Positions 18,219 to 27,077 of a stretch of DNA of 64,000 nucleotides are shown here, piece by piece; position 1 is the first letter of the stretch; each line of letters begins with the position of its first letter. The notes below the pieces were generated by a model. That model made no database searches. It saw only the letters and a program-made list of their open reading frames with translations, and was not told the DNA's origin. The DNA lies in assembly GCA_049841155.1 (NCBI GenBank), contig JASGHI010000004.1, positions 620,001 through 684,000 on the forward strand. The letters are read 5' to 3'. Made by a program: the position numbers and the translations under genes. This DNA comes from ZC4RG30 sp049841155 (GTDB lineage: Bacteria; Pseudomonadota; Gammaproteobacteria; Steroidobacterales; Steroidobacteraceae).

Positions 18219-18234
18219 CTGTATACGCATACAG
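18219..18234. promoter_or_regulatory. LexA (SOS) box upstream of recA
   Basis: CTGTATACGCATACAG fits the gammaproteobacterial LexA consensus CTGT-N8-ACAG exactly and is a near-perfect palindrome. It ends 56 bases before the recA start, so recA is SOS-regulated here. Confidence 0.92.
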
Positions 18235-18290
18235 TGATCTGTGGCATCATCCTCCCCATCGCAGCTCCCAACCCACAAGGTCCCGCCCGC

Positions 18291-19322
18291 ATGGAAGAAA
18301 ACCGCAAAAAGGCGCTTTCCGCCGCCCTCGGCCAGATCGAAAAGCAGTTCGGCAAGGGCTCGGTCATGCGGCTGGGCGATGCCAGCGCGTCCTACGATGT
18401 CGAGGCCGTGTCTACTGGGTCGCTGGGGCTGGATATCGCGCTCGGCATCGGCGGCCTGCCCCGTGGCCGCGTGGTGGAAATCTACGGTCCTGAGTCCTCC
18501 GGCAAGACCACGCTCACGTTACAGGTTGTGGCTGAAGTCCAGAAAGCCGGCGGCACGGCAGCGTTCGTCGATGCCGAGCATGCGCTCGACCCCTCCTACG
18601 CTCAGAAACTCGGCGTCAACATCGATGACCTGCTGGTTTCTCAGCCGGATACCGGCGAGCAGGCACTGGAAATCACCGACATGCTGGTGCGTTCCGGCGC
18701 GGTCGACGTGGTCGTGGTCGACTCGGTGGCCGCGCTCACGCCCAAGGCCGAGATCGAGGGCGAGATGGGCGAGCTGCAGGTGGGCCTGCATGCGCGCCTG
18801 ATGTCGCAGGCGCTGCGCAAGCTCACCGGCAACATCAAGCGTTCCAACACCATCGTCATCTTCATCAACCAGATCCGCATGAAGATCGGCGTGATGTTTG
18901 GCAACCCGGAGACCACCACCGGCGGCAATGCGCTCAAGTTCTATGCCTCGGTGCGCCTGGACATCCGCCGCATCGGCGCGATCAAGAGCGGCGAAGAGGT
19001 GGTAGGCAACCAGACACGCGTCAAGGTGGTGAAGAACAAGGTCTCGCCGCCGTTCCGCGAGGCGGAATTCGAAATCATGTACGGCCAGGGCATCTCCCGC
19101 GAAGGCGAGATCATCGACCTGGGCAGCACGCATGGCATCGTCGAGAAGTCCGGCGCCTGGTACAGCTACAAGGGCGAGCGCATCGGCCAGGGCAAGGACA
19201 ACGCGCGCAATTTCCTGAAGGAGCATCCGGAGATTGCGCAGGACATCGAATCCCAGATCCGGGCCCGCCTGCTGCCGGCGGCCAAGGCGGCCGCCGATAC
19301 CGAGCGCGAGAAGCTCAACTGA
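18291..19322 (+). CDS. recA: Recombinase RecA
   Basis: Strand-exchange and LexA co-protease filament protein of 343 residues. Walker A is GPESSGKTT, Walker B VVVVDSVAAL, and loop L2 contains NQIRMKIGVMFGNPETTTGG. Start ATG 18291 opens MEENRKKALSAALGQIEKQF, the standard N-terminus. An in-frame GTG at 18234 is rejected because it overlaps the LexA box and adds non-conserved residues. recX follows immediately, the usual arrangement. Confidence 0.99.
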   Translation: MEENRKKALSAALGQIEKQFGKGSVMRLGDASASYDVEAVSTGSLGLDIALGIGGLPRGRVVEIYGPESSGKTTLTLQVVAEVQKAGGTAAFVDAEHALDPSYAQKLGVNIDDLLVSQPDTGEQALEITDMLVRSGAVDVVVVDSVAALTPKAEIEGEMGELQVGLHARLMSQALRKLTGNIKRSNTIVIFINQIRMKIGVMFGNPETTTGGNALKFYASVRLDIRRIGAIKSGEEVVGNQTRVKVVKNKVSPPFREAEFEIMYGQGISREGEIIDLGSTHGIVEKSGAWYSYKGERIGQGKDNARNFLKEHPEIAQDIESQIRARLLPAAKAAADTEREKLN

Positions 19323-19408
19323 GTTTCGGCAGGCGCACGGGTGGGCGGGGGCGCGGCCGCGCCGCTCCCGACCCGGAGAAGGCGGCCGATCCGGCTGCCG
19401 CGCGGGCG

Positions 19409-19846
19409 GTGGCCATTGGCCTGCTGGCGCGGCGTGAATACGCCACGGGGGAGCTCTCCGCGGTGCTGGGCCGCAAGGGGTATTCCCGCGAAGCCATCCA
19501 GGCCGCGGTCGAAGAGCTCGCCGGGGAGCGCCTGCTCGATGATGTCCGCTACGCCGCCAGCCTGGTGCGCGTACTGACCGGCCGCGGGCAGGGCCCGTCG
19601 CGCATCCGGCAGGAGCTGGCAGCCGCTGCCTTGCCTGCGGGGCTGATCGAATCGGCGCTGGCCGAGTCCGGGCAGGACTGGGCGGCCCTGGCCAGAGAAG
19701 TCCGCCGCCGCAAATTCGGCCAGGAATTGCCCTCGGCATGGCCGGAGCGGGCTCGCCAGATGCGTTTTTTGCAATACCGGGGCTTTTCCACGGATCATAT
19801 CGCCAGTGCCCTGGGCGGTTCCGGGGCCGATGATACGGATCCATGA
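19409..19846 (+). CDS. recX: Regulatory protein RecX
   Basis: Modulator of RecA filaments built from three-helix repeats. Conserved blocks are RREYATGELSAVLGRKGYS, ERLLDDVRYAASLVR, GPSRIRQELAAAAL and MRFLQYRGFSTDHI. GTG 19409 is the first conventional start, but it cuts the first conserved helix (ARAVAIGLLA begins upstream). The frame is open back to a CTG at 19319 that overlaps the recA stop as CTGA, giving an Arg/Gly-rich N-terminus of 30 more residues. A CTG start coupled to recA is plausible but has only a weak GAGAAG upstream. The stop overlaps the alaS start (ATGA). Confidence 0.9.
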   Translation: MAIGLLARREYATGELSAVLGRKGYSREAIQAAVEELAGERLLDDVRYAASLVRVLTGRGQGPSRIRQELAAAALPAGLIESALAESGQDWAALAREVRRRKFGQELPSAWPERARQMRFLQYRGFSTDHIASALGGSGADDTDP

Positions 19847-22467
19847 GCAAGCCCAAGCCCCAGATGAGCGCGGCGCAGATTCGCCGTGCCTTTCTCGACT
19901 ATTTCGCCAGCCAGAAACACACGGTCGTTCCCTCCAGCAGCCTTGTGCCCGGCAATGACCCCACGCTGCTGTTCACCAATGCCGGCATGGTGCAGTTCAA
20001 GGACGTGTTCCTCGGCAAGGATCCGCGCCCCTACGTGCGCGCCGCCTCCAGCCAGCGCTGTGTGCGCGCCGGCGGCAAGCACAATGATCTCGAGAACGTG
20101 GGCTACACGGCCCGGCATCACACCTTCTTCGAGATGCTGGGCAATTTCAGCTTCGGGGACTACTTCAAGCGTGACGCCGTCCGTTTCGCCTGGGATTTCC
20201 TCACCAACACGCTGAAGATCGACCCGGCGCGCCTGTGGGTCACGGTCTACAAGGACGATGACGAGGCGGCCGACATCTGGGTGAAGGAAATCGGCATTCC
20301 CCCGGGCCGCCTCACGCGCCTGGGCGAGAAATCCAACTTCTGGTCCATGGGTGACACCGGCCCCTGCGGCCCCTGCAGCGAGATCTTCTACGACCATGGC
20401 GCCGACATCCCCGGCGGACCTCCCGGTTCACCCGATGAAGACGGCGACCGCTATGTAGAGATCTGGAATCTGGTTTTCATGCAGTTCGACCGTTCGGCCG
20501 ACGGGAAGATGACTCCTCTGCCCAAGCCCTCGGTGGATACCGGCATGGGGCTGGAGCGCATCTGCGCGGTGATGCAGGGTGTGCAGTCCAACTACGACAT
20601 CGACCTGTTCCGCACACTGATCCAGGCTGCCGCCCGGCTGCTGGGTAGCGCGGACCTTGCCAGCCCCTCGCTGCGCGTGATTGCCGACCACATCCGCGCC
20701 TGCGCCTTTCTGGTGGCCGACGGGGTCATGCCCTCGAACGAGGGCCGTGGCTACGTGCTCCGGCGCATCATGCGCCGCGCCATGCGCCATGGACACAAGT
20801 TCGGCGCCGAGCCCACCTTCTTTGCCGGGCTGCTGCCGGCGCTGACCGAAGTGATGGGCGAGGCGTACCCGGTCCTGGTCGAAAAGCAGGCATTCATCCG
20901 CGATGTGCTGCACAAGGAGGGCGAGCAGTTCGCCCGCACACTGGCTACCGGCATGACATTGCTCGACGAAGCCATCGCAGCGCTGGGCAGTTCGAGGACC
21001 GTGGACGGTGCCGTGGTGTTCAAGTTGCACGACACCTACGGTTTCCCGCCCGATCTCACCGCCGACGTGCTGCGCGAGCGTGGGCTCGAGGCCGACATGG
21101 CGGGCTATGAGCGCGAGATGGACATCCAGCGCGAGCGGGCCCGCGCGGCCAGCCGCTTCGGCGTGGATCTGCGCGGTGGTCCGGACCTCGGCACCACTAC
21201 GGATTTCTGCGGTTATGAGCATGTCGCGGGCGAATCGCGCGTGGCGGCCCTGCTGCACCAAGGGGCGCCGGTGGGCGAACTCGCGGCGGGCGAGGAGGGC
21301 GAGGTAGTGCTGGAGCGCACGCCGTTCTACGCCGAATCCGGCGGCCAGGTGGGTGATACGGGCGAGCTGGCCTCCGGCGCCGCGCGTTTCGCCGTCACCG
21401 ACACCCGCAAGCGTGGTGCGGCGTTCGCGCATATCGGCCGGCTCAGCGGCGCGCCCCTCAAGGTGGGCGATGCGGTGTCGGCCCGGATCGACACCGCACG
21501 CCGTGACGCCACGCGCCGCAACCACACCGCAACGCACCTGCTGCACGCCGCGCTGCGCGAGGTGCTGGGCACCCATGTGCAGCAGAAGGGTTCGCTGGTG
21601 GCGCCGGACCGGCTGCGCTTTGATTTTGCGCACTTCCAGCCGGTCACGCCCGCTGAGCTGACCCGCATCGAGCGGCGCGTGAACGAGGAGATCCGCCGCA
21701 ACCACGAGGGCGCGGTGAGCTCGATGAGCTATGACGATGCCGTCGCCGGCGGCGCCATCGCGCTGTTCGGCGAAAAATACGGCGACGTGGTGCGCGTGCT
21801 GAAGCTCGGGGATTTTTCGATGGAGCTGTGCGGCGGCACGCATGTGGCGCGCGCCGGCGACATTGGCCTCTTCAAGATAGTCTCTGAATCCGGCGTCGCC
21901 GCCGGCGTGCGGCGCATCGAGGCCGTGACCGGTGAAGGTGCCGTGGAGTATGTCGAGCAATCCGACGAACTGCTGCGGCGTGTGGCCGGCATGGTGCGCG
22001 GCACGCGCGAGGATCTGGCGCAGCGGGTGCAGGAGAACCTCGACCAGCTGCGGCTGCTCGAGAAGCAGGTGCGCCAGCTCAAGGACCGCCTCGCCTCGGG
22101 GCAGGGTACCGATCTTGCCGCCTCGGCCACTGCAGTGGGCGGGTCGAAGGTGGTGGCCACCCTCGTGCCCGATGCCGATGCCACGGCGCTGCGCACCGCG
22201 GTGGATCAGCTCAAGGATCGCCTGAAGTCGGCGGTGATCGTGCTTGCGACCGTTGCCGAAGGCAGCAGGATTTCCATCGTTGCCGGCGTCACGCCGGATC
22301 TGGTTGCGCGGGTGAGGGCCGGCGAGATCGTGGCCTCGGTGGCCGCGCAGGTGGGGGGCCGCGGCGGCGGCCGGCCGGATTTCGCCCAGGCGGGCGGCAG
22401 CAATGTCGAGGCGCTGCCCGGGGCCCTCGCCAGCGTTTTGCCCTTCGTGCAGCAGAAACTGGGCTGA
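19843..22467 (+). CDS. alaS: Alanyl-tRNA synthetase
   Basis: Class II synthetase of 874 residues, the normal bacterial length. The N-terminal catalytic core has RRAFLDYFASQKHTVVPSSS and the motif 2 region NVGYTARHHTFFEMLGNFSF. The editing domain carries the zinc-binding HTATHLLHAALR and CGGTHVARAGDIG. The C-terminal coiled coil and DHHA1 domain end in GGGRPDFAQAGG. Start ATG 19843 overlaps the recX stop, so it is translationally coupled. It is followed by csrA after 99 bases. Confidence 0.99.
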   Translation: MSKPKPQMSAAQIRRAFLDYFASQKHTVVPSSSLVPGNDPTLLFTNAGMVQFKDVFLGKDPRPYVRAASSQRCVRAGGKHNDLENVGYTARHHTFFEMLGNFSFGDYFKRDAVRFAWDFLTNTLKIDPARLWVTVYKDDDEAADIWVKEIGIPPGRLTRLGEKSNFWSMGDTGPCGPCSEIFYDHGADIPGGPPGSPDEDGDRYVEIWNLVFMQFDRSADGKMTPLPKPSVDTGMGLERICAVMQGVQSNYDIDLFRTLIQAAARLLGSADLASPSLRVIADHIRACAFLVADGVMPSNEGRGYVLRRIMRRAMRHGHKFGAEPTFFAGLLPALTEVMGEAYPVLVEKQAFIRDVLHKEGEQFARTLATGMTLLDEAIAALGSSRTVDGAVVFKLHDTYGFPPDLTADVLRERGLEADMAGYEREMDIQRERARAASRFGVDLRGGPDLGTTTDFCGYEHVAGESRVAALLHQGAPVGELAAGEEGEVVLERTPFYAESGGQVGDTGELASGAARFAVTDTRKRGAAFAHIGRLSGAPLKVGDAVSARIDTARRDATRRNHTATHLLHAALREVLGTHVQQKGSLVAPDRLRFDFAHFQPVTPAELTRIERRVNEEIRRNHEGAVSSMSYDDAVAGGAIALFGEKYGDVVRVLKLGDFSMELCGGTHVARAGDIGLFKIVSESGVAAGVRRIEAVTGEGAVEYVEQSDELLRRVAGMVRGTREDLAQRVQENLDQLRLLEKQVRQLKDRLASGQGTDLAASATAVGGSKVVATLVPDADATALRTAVDQLKDRLKSAVIVLATVAEGSRISIVAGVTPDLVARVRAGEIVASVAAQVGGRGGGRPDFAQAGGSNVEALPGALASVLPFVQQKLG

Positions 22468-22566
22468 TATCCGCACCGGCCGACATGAGAATCAGGGTTT
22501 CTCCTATGTCGATGGGACATGAGTGAACCGCAGAATTCGCGGGTTCGACATGGAGGAGCCACAGCA

Positions 22567-22761
22567 ATGCTGATTCTCACACGCCGCGTCGGGGAGGCGG
22601 TGATGATCGGGGACGAGGTGACGGTGACCATCCTCGGAGTGAAGGGAAACCAGGTTCGCCTCGGTATCAATGCACCGAAGACCGTTGCAGTCCATCGCGA
22701 AGAGATCTTCGACCGCATCAGGAACGAGAAGTCCGAGCTCGAAGATCACCCGGCCGGGTAA
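22567..22761 (+). CDS. csrA: Carbon storage regulator CsrA/RsmA
   Basis: RNA-binding post-transcriptional regulator of 64 residues. MLILTRRVGEAVMIGDEVTV, the GVKGNQVRLGI strand and the VHREEIFDRI helix match the family throughout, including the RNA-contacting Arg44-type residue in HREE. Start ATG 22567 follows GGAGG. An upstream in-frame ATG at 22519 would add 16 non-conserved residues and is not used. Located between alaS and tRNA-Ser, the standard gammaproteobacterial position. Confidence 0.98.
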   Translation: MLILTRRVGEAVMIGDEVTVTILGVKGNQVRLGINAPKTVAVHREEIFDRIRNEKSELEDHPAG

Positions 22762-22765
22762 CGTC

Positions 22766-22783
22766 CGGCCCGGGTCCGGGCCG
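22766..22783. other. GC-rich hairpin after csrA
   Basis: CGGCCCG and CGGGCCG arms form a strong stem 5 bases after the csrA stop. No T-tract follows, so it is at best a weak or Rho-assisted terminator. Confidence 0.35.
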
Positions 22784-22831
22784 CCCATCCGCTGAGCCGG
22801 CCGCCGGAGAGCTGCTCCGGGGGGGCGAATT

Positions 22832-22860
22832 TTGCTCCCGCCAGCCCAACTCAGTATCAT
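22832..22860 (+). promoter_or_regulatory. Sigma-70 promoter for tRNA-Ser
   Basis: TTGCTC and TATCAT hexamers are separated by exactly 17 bases, 20 bases upstream of the tRNA 5' end. The spacing and the GC-rich discriminator fit a stable RNA promoter. Confidence 0.65.
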
Positions 22861-22879
22861 CGCCCCCGCCCGCACAGCC

Positions 22880-22970
22880 GGAGAGATGGCCGAGTGGTCG
22901 AAGGCGCACCCCTGCTAAGGGTGTAAGGGTCAAAAGCCCTTCGAGGGTTCGAATCCCTCTCTCTCCGCCA
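22880..22970 (+). tRNA. serX: tRNA-Ser (anticodon GCU)
   Basis: A complete 91-base serine tRNA with encoded CCA. The acceptor GGAGAGA pairs with TCTCTCC. The D-arm GGCCGAGTGGTCGAAGGCG is followed by an anticodon stem-loop with GCT at 22914-22916. There is a long class II variable arm and a T-arm GAGGGTTCGAATCCCTC. It reads AGC/AGU codons. A 20-base copy of its T-loop and 3' side recurs at 35652, which suggests it served as an integration site. Confidence 0.97.
22946..22965 (+). repeat. Direct repeat, left copy (candidate attL in tRNA-Ser)
   Basis: GGTTCGAATCCCTCTCTCTC lies in the T-arm and 3' acceptor strand of tRNA-Ser. It is identical to 35652-35671. Similarity continues with one 2-base indel into GCCAAT on both sides, so more than the universal T-loop is shared. 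Confidence 0.6.
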
Positions 22971-23033
22971 ATTACCGATTCCTGACCAGCTCAGGCGGTC
23001 TTGGAAACGCCAAGAATGCCTTGAATCTCAGGA

Positions 23034-23225
23034 TTATTTGATCTCACCGCGTTTCCTGAATGGCCAGTAGCGAAGTATCAGGAGAAGCGGCAGTCCAAGC
23101 CCAATCCATGAGAGGACGGACGCCCAGAACTGATTGCTCATGAGAGCACTCACCAGTCCGACCACCGCCAGCACGGCCAGCAGGATCGGCCACCCCCAGA
23201 TGTGCCAGAAGGCGGAGCCGGTCAT
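23034..23225 (-). CDS. Small two-helix membrane protein of a PepSY gene pair
   Basis: A 63-residue hydrophobic protein with two predicted transmembrane helices (ILLAVLAVVGLVSALMS and VLSWIGLGLPLLLILRY) and a basic C-terminus (RKRGEIK). Its start overlaps the stop of the PepSY protein gene as ATGA, so the pair is translationally coupled. Similar tiny membrane proteins often accompany PepSY iron-utilisation proteins, but I do not recognise a named family. Confidence 0.7.
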   Translation of the reverse strand: MTGSAFWHIWGWPILLAVLAVVGLVSALMSNQFWASVLSWIGLGLPLLLILRYWPFRKRGEIK

Positions 23226-24472
23226 GCCCCTGGTTCCGTCGCCAGTTCGGGCGCCGTGTCATCGCTTTGCGGGCGCTCTCGCGTCCGCCGCCGAGCGGAC
23301 CATAAATAAAGTCCGCTCGCCAGAACGATGATCGTCACTACATCGAGCAGTGCCCACAGGATTTTCATCGGCAGGCCACCATAGTCTCCAAAATGCAGCG
23401 GCCGCGACATCTCCAATGTCCGCATGTACCACGGGATGGTAACCCTATCGCTCACCTTGCCTGTGCGGGCATCCACCAGCGCCGGGTACATCATTTTCTC
23501 GGTAAAGGGCGTGGCGCCTTCGGCGAATACAAGAAACTGCGAAGGAACCGTGTGATCGTCTGTTCCGGGAAAAACTACTGATGTCACTTTGGCGTCGGGA
23601 ATGGATTCGTCAAAAGCCTTGAGAACCTTGTCGATCGAAACCTGCTCAACCAAACCGACAAAGCCTTGATCGGCGTACTTGTCCTTGAGAGGGTGGATGG
23701 AATTCATGGTCCACGCCGAGTTGATAGGCGTCACAAGGTCGTTCACAACACCCGTGATGCCGACAACGGCTGCCCATGCGAGCGTAGCGATGCCAAGCAG
23801 GTTATGCAGATCGAGCCATTTCAGACGACGTGATCGTTCGGTTCGGACGGTCCCGAATGTCAGCCTGCGCATGAAAGGCTGATACAGCACGACGCCCGAG
23901 ACGAGGGCGATGACGAACAGAATCCCCATCAAACCAAGAAACAGCTGTCCCGGAAGTTCTGCGAACAGATCCACATGCAAGTCCCTCACTACGAGCATGA
24001 ACTTGCGGACCGGATGAATCTTGACGGGGCCGGTGCGCTTTCGAGTGTCCTGGATTTCCAGGATTTCGTTCGTTTGGCGATCCACAGAGATCACATGTGC
24101 CCGCCCTTGCTCAAAGAGGGCGAAGAACTCCTGCTGCCGCATGTCATCTGGCGAGCGAACAACCAGCACGGTCGTCCTGGGACGCGGACGCGTCTTGCTG
24201 GCGTCCTCAAATGAGACCTGAGCCGGATAGTAGTTGGGATACAGCGCGAGGGCGGCGGCGACTTGCTTGTCGACGCTTGAATAGGAAGTTACAGCTTCTG
24301 CCGGTGGAGCGTCCCCTCTAAAACCTGTTCCAGGCGCTCTTACCCAATCCGTGATCTCGTGGTTGAAGATCAACGGCAGGCCGGTGATACAGAGCATCAG
24401 CAGGAACGCCGTGCAGACCAGGCTGCTCCAGGTATGCGCGGCGCTCCAGGTTCTCAGGCTCCTCGGACTCAT
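23222..24472 (-). CDS. PepSY-associated TM helix protein (PiuB-like), iron-regulated
   Basis: Inner-membrane protein of 416 residues. It has an N-terminal helix (LVCTAFLLMLCITGLPLIF, with the conserved HTWSS before it), a periplasmic PepSY segment, then VRDLHVDLF and LGLMGILFVIALVSGVVLYQ. A second conserved DLHNLLGIATLAWAAVVGITG helix and a final LLDVVTIIVLASGLYLW helix follow. Such proteins sit beside siderophore receptors and are thought to help reduce or release iron in the periplasm or membrane. The frameshifted receptor gene is 14 bases upstream, so both were once one operon. Confidence 0.88.
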   Translation of the reverse strand: MSPRSLRTWSAAHTWSSLVCTAFLLMLCITGLPLIFNHEITDWVRAPGTGFRGDAPPAEAVTSYSSVDKQVAAALALYPNYYPAQVSFEDASKTRPRPRTTVLVVRSPDDMRQQEFFALFEQGRAHVISVDRQTNEILEIQDTRKRTGPVKIHPVRKFMLVVRDLHVDLFAELPGQLFLGLMGILFVIALVSGVVLYQPFMRRLTFGTVRTERSRRLKWLDLHNLLGIATLAWAAVVGITGVVNDLVTPINSAWTMNSIHPLKDKYADQGFVGLVEQVSIDKVLKAFDESIPDAKVTSVVFPGTDDHTVPSQFLVFAEGATPFTEKMMYPALVDARTGKVSDRVTIPWYMRTLEMSRPLHFGDYGGLPMKILWALLDVVTIIVLASGLYLWSARRRTRERPQSDDTAPELATEPGA

Positions 24473-24486
24473 GGCCGTGCCGCGGA

Positions 24487-26999
24487 TCAGAACTGGTGCC
24501 GAATCGTCAATTGGGCGTTGAGCGGGGTACCGAAGTGATTGCCGGAGGACACTTGAATCGACTGCAGATAGTGGCGATCAAACAGATTGTTGGCGTTGAG
24601 CGTGAGAGCCGTCTTGGGATTGAACCGGTAGCTGACCGAAGCGCTGGCGACCGCATAGCCGCCTTGTTTGACCAAGTCACTGGCGAACGTACTGCTTTGA
24701 ACGATCACGCCTGCACCCACTGTCCAGCCACTCGATGCGGCCTCCAGGCCACCATTGGTGAGCTGATAGGTTCCCCACACCTTGAACAGGTGCCAGGGTG
24801 TTCGCCCGTTGAATTGCTGTCCGATTCGATCGGGGGCTTCTTCCAGGTACTTGTTCTGGTTATAGGTGTAGCCCGCGATCAATTGCAGCCCATGCATCGG
24901 ACTGCCGCGGACCTCCGCCTCCACCCCCTGGCTCTGCACCAGGCCGGACGGGATGAAACAGATGCCGAAGGGTGGGCACCCCATATTGTCGGGATCAACC
25001 AGGGAGCGGTTGTTCTCGCGGATTCGGTACAGCGCCAGTGATGCGTTGAGTCGCTCATCGAAGAAATCGCTCTTGATCCCAGTTTCGACCTGCTTGCCTT
25101 GAATCGGCGGCAATATGCTCCCCGAGGCGGACACCAGGGCCTGCGGCGTAAATTGTTCCGCATAGCTTGCATACAAGGAGAGATCATGGCTGATATCCCA
25201 AATAACACCGGCGTATGGCGTCGTTTCATTCGAGACATGCAGGTCAGAGGTGGGGACGTAATTGGGAAGATCGGTTCGTGTCGTGTAGGTCAGCTTGCGC
25301 AGAGAACGCGCGCCCAGCACGACCGTGACGGTATCAAGCGCCTTGATGCGCACCGAGGAATAAATGCTGTGCTGTGAAAAGTCCCAGCGGTAGCGGTTGA
25401 TCAAGACCCAGGCGGGATTGAAATCGGGTCGGTAGATGTCCAGGGCGGGAACGCGGTCACTGAACCCATGAGCGTCGTGCGCCGTGTCATCCGCAAAGCC
25501 GCGCCATCTACTCCCAGCACGAACTCGTGCGTGCGCCCCCAGAGCGTGAACGGCCCCGAAAGACTCAGGTCGTAGCCGTTCGCCTTGGTCTTCTTTGGAT
25601 AGGGTGAGGCGTAGTAGTCGGCCAGATTGTCTGCACGCACAGAGCCACTGATGCCTGCATCCTGAAAGTTGTAGTCCTCGAGCTGGTAGTTGCCAGCCAT
25701 CTTCAGCTTCCAGTCACTGGCGAAGGTGTGCTGCAGATCGACGTAAAAGGTGGATACGCGACGGACTTGTTTTTTCCACTCGGGATCAAAACTGGCTGAA
25801 CGATCGTCGGTGACGAGACTTCCGTCCGCATAGCGGGGGATATCGCCCATGTGTCCGGACCGGTTCATGTCCTGGTAGCTCGCCGTCACTGACAGCAAAG
25901 TGCGGGGCGTCAGGTCGGCTTCGATGACGGCGTTCACGCCAAGCCTCTTCTGATGTCCGTCGAAGAAGAAGTCCTGGTCCTTCGCGGAGACCACGGCGCG
26001 CCCTCGCAGCGTTCCCGCAGCGTTCAGGGGGCCCGTGACATCCACGTTGCCGCCCCATTCATCCCACGATCCCACCGTCGCGGTGCCCGAAAGCGCGAAT
26101 TCGCGCTGCGGCTTTTTCCTGACGACATTGACAATACCGCCCACGGAGCCGCCGTTGCCGCCACCCCGGAGCAGGCCCGCCGGCCCTCGCAGCACCTCGA
26201 TCCGGTCCACGAAGCTCAGATCATCCAGCGTGCTCCGGTTGAAACCCGTTCCCGAACCCACGGAAACGCTGAGGCCGTCGTAAGAAGTATCCAGCGCGTA
26301 GCCGCGCGCCTGAAACGAGTCGATGTTGTTGGTGAGGGAGGTGAATTGCACGCCGGTGGTCTGCCGGAGTGCATCACTTACGCTGCTCAGGGCCTGGTCA
26401 TCCATCTGCTGGCGAGTGACGACGGACACGCTCTGGGGAATTTCACGCAGCGTCCGCGCACCCATCTTGCCAATGGTCGCAGCCTGCGCTGCATACGAAC
26501 CTGTGCCTTCTGTTTCACCTGTGACGACAAAAGTGTCCTTGACGATGACTGGGCTCAGCCGGCTGGCAGCCCCTTCACTGGCGTTCGTGTTGGCGAGAGC
26601 CTCACGTAGCACATATCCGCCGCGCGGTTGAGGAGCCGCTTCCAGTCCAGTGCCGGTCAACAAGGCGTGCAGGGCGGCTGCCACGGTGTAGGTGCCGATG
26701 ACGCCCGGGCTTTGCCGTCCGTTGGTCTGTTCCGTGGTGAACGACAACGTGACCCCGGCTTCCTGCCCGAAACGGTTGAGAACCTCGCTCAGGGCTCCGG
26801 CCGATATGTCGTAGGTACGGGTCGCTTCCGCCGCCTGAGCATGAGCGGCAGTCGAAGCAAGGAGGGATCCAGTAATGGCAGCGGATCCGAGCAGAACCTG
26901 TGCGAGGGCACAGGCGATGGGGCTGTGGCCCGCGCCGCGGGCTGGCTTCGGGATAACAAGGGCGTGCCGGCGCGCGCTGGATCGGGCTCGAACGCTCAT
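24487..26999 (-). pseudogene. FecA-type TonB-dependent siderophore receptor, broken by a frameshift
   Basis: Two frames together encode one receptor of about 838 residues. The N-terminal part has a long signal sequence, a secretin/TonB N-terminal (STN) signalling domain (YDISAGALSEVLNRFGQEAG), a plug (RTLREIPQSVSVVTRQQMDD, EVLRGPAGLLRGGG) and early barrel strands. The C-terminal part completes the barrel and ends in TIRHQF. Frames switch by a net loss of one base (or gain of two) near 25500. After it the correct frame reads GFADDTAHDAHGFSDRVPALD. The STN domain fits transmembrane signalling to the adjacent FecR/FecI pair. Start ATG 26999 has AGGA upstream. A sequencing error cannot be excluded. 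Confidence 0.85.
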
Positions 27000-27077
27000 T
27001 CTGGTTCCTTTGCGGTGGAAGAAGGTCTCTACCTTCATTGCCGCGCGAGAATCGAAAAGCGATCAATTCGGCATCAA

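Noticed and set aside
20428..22476. A 682-codon open frame on the minus strand
   Set aside because: It lies antisense to alaS, which is certain, and has no recognisable domain.
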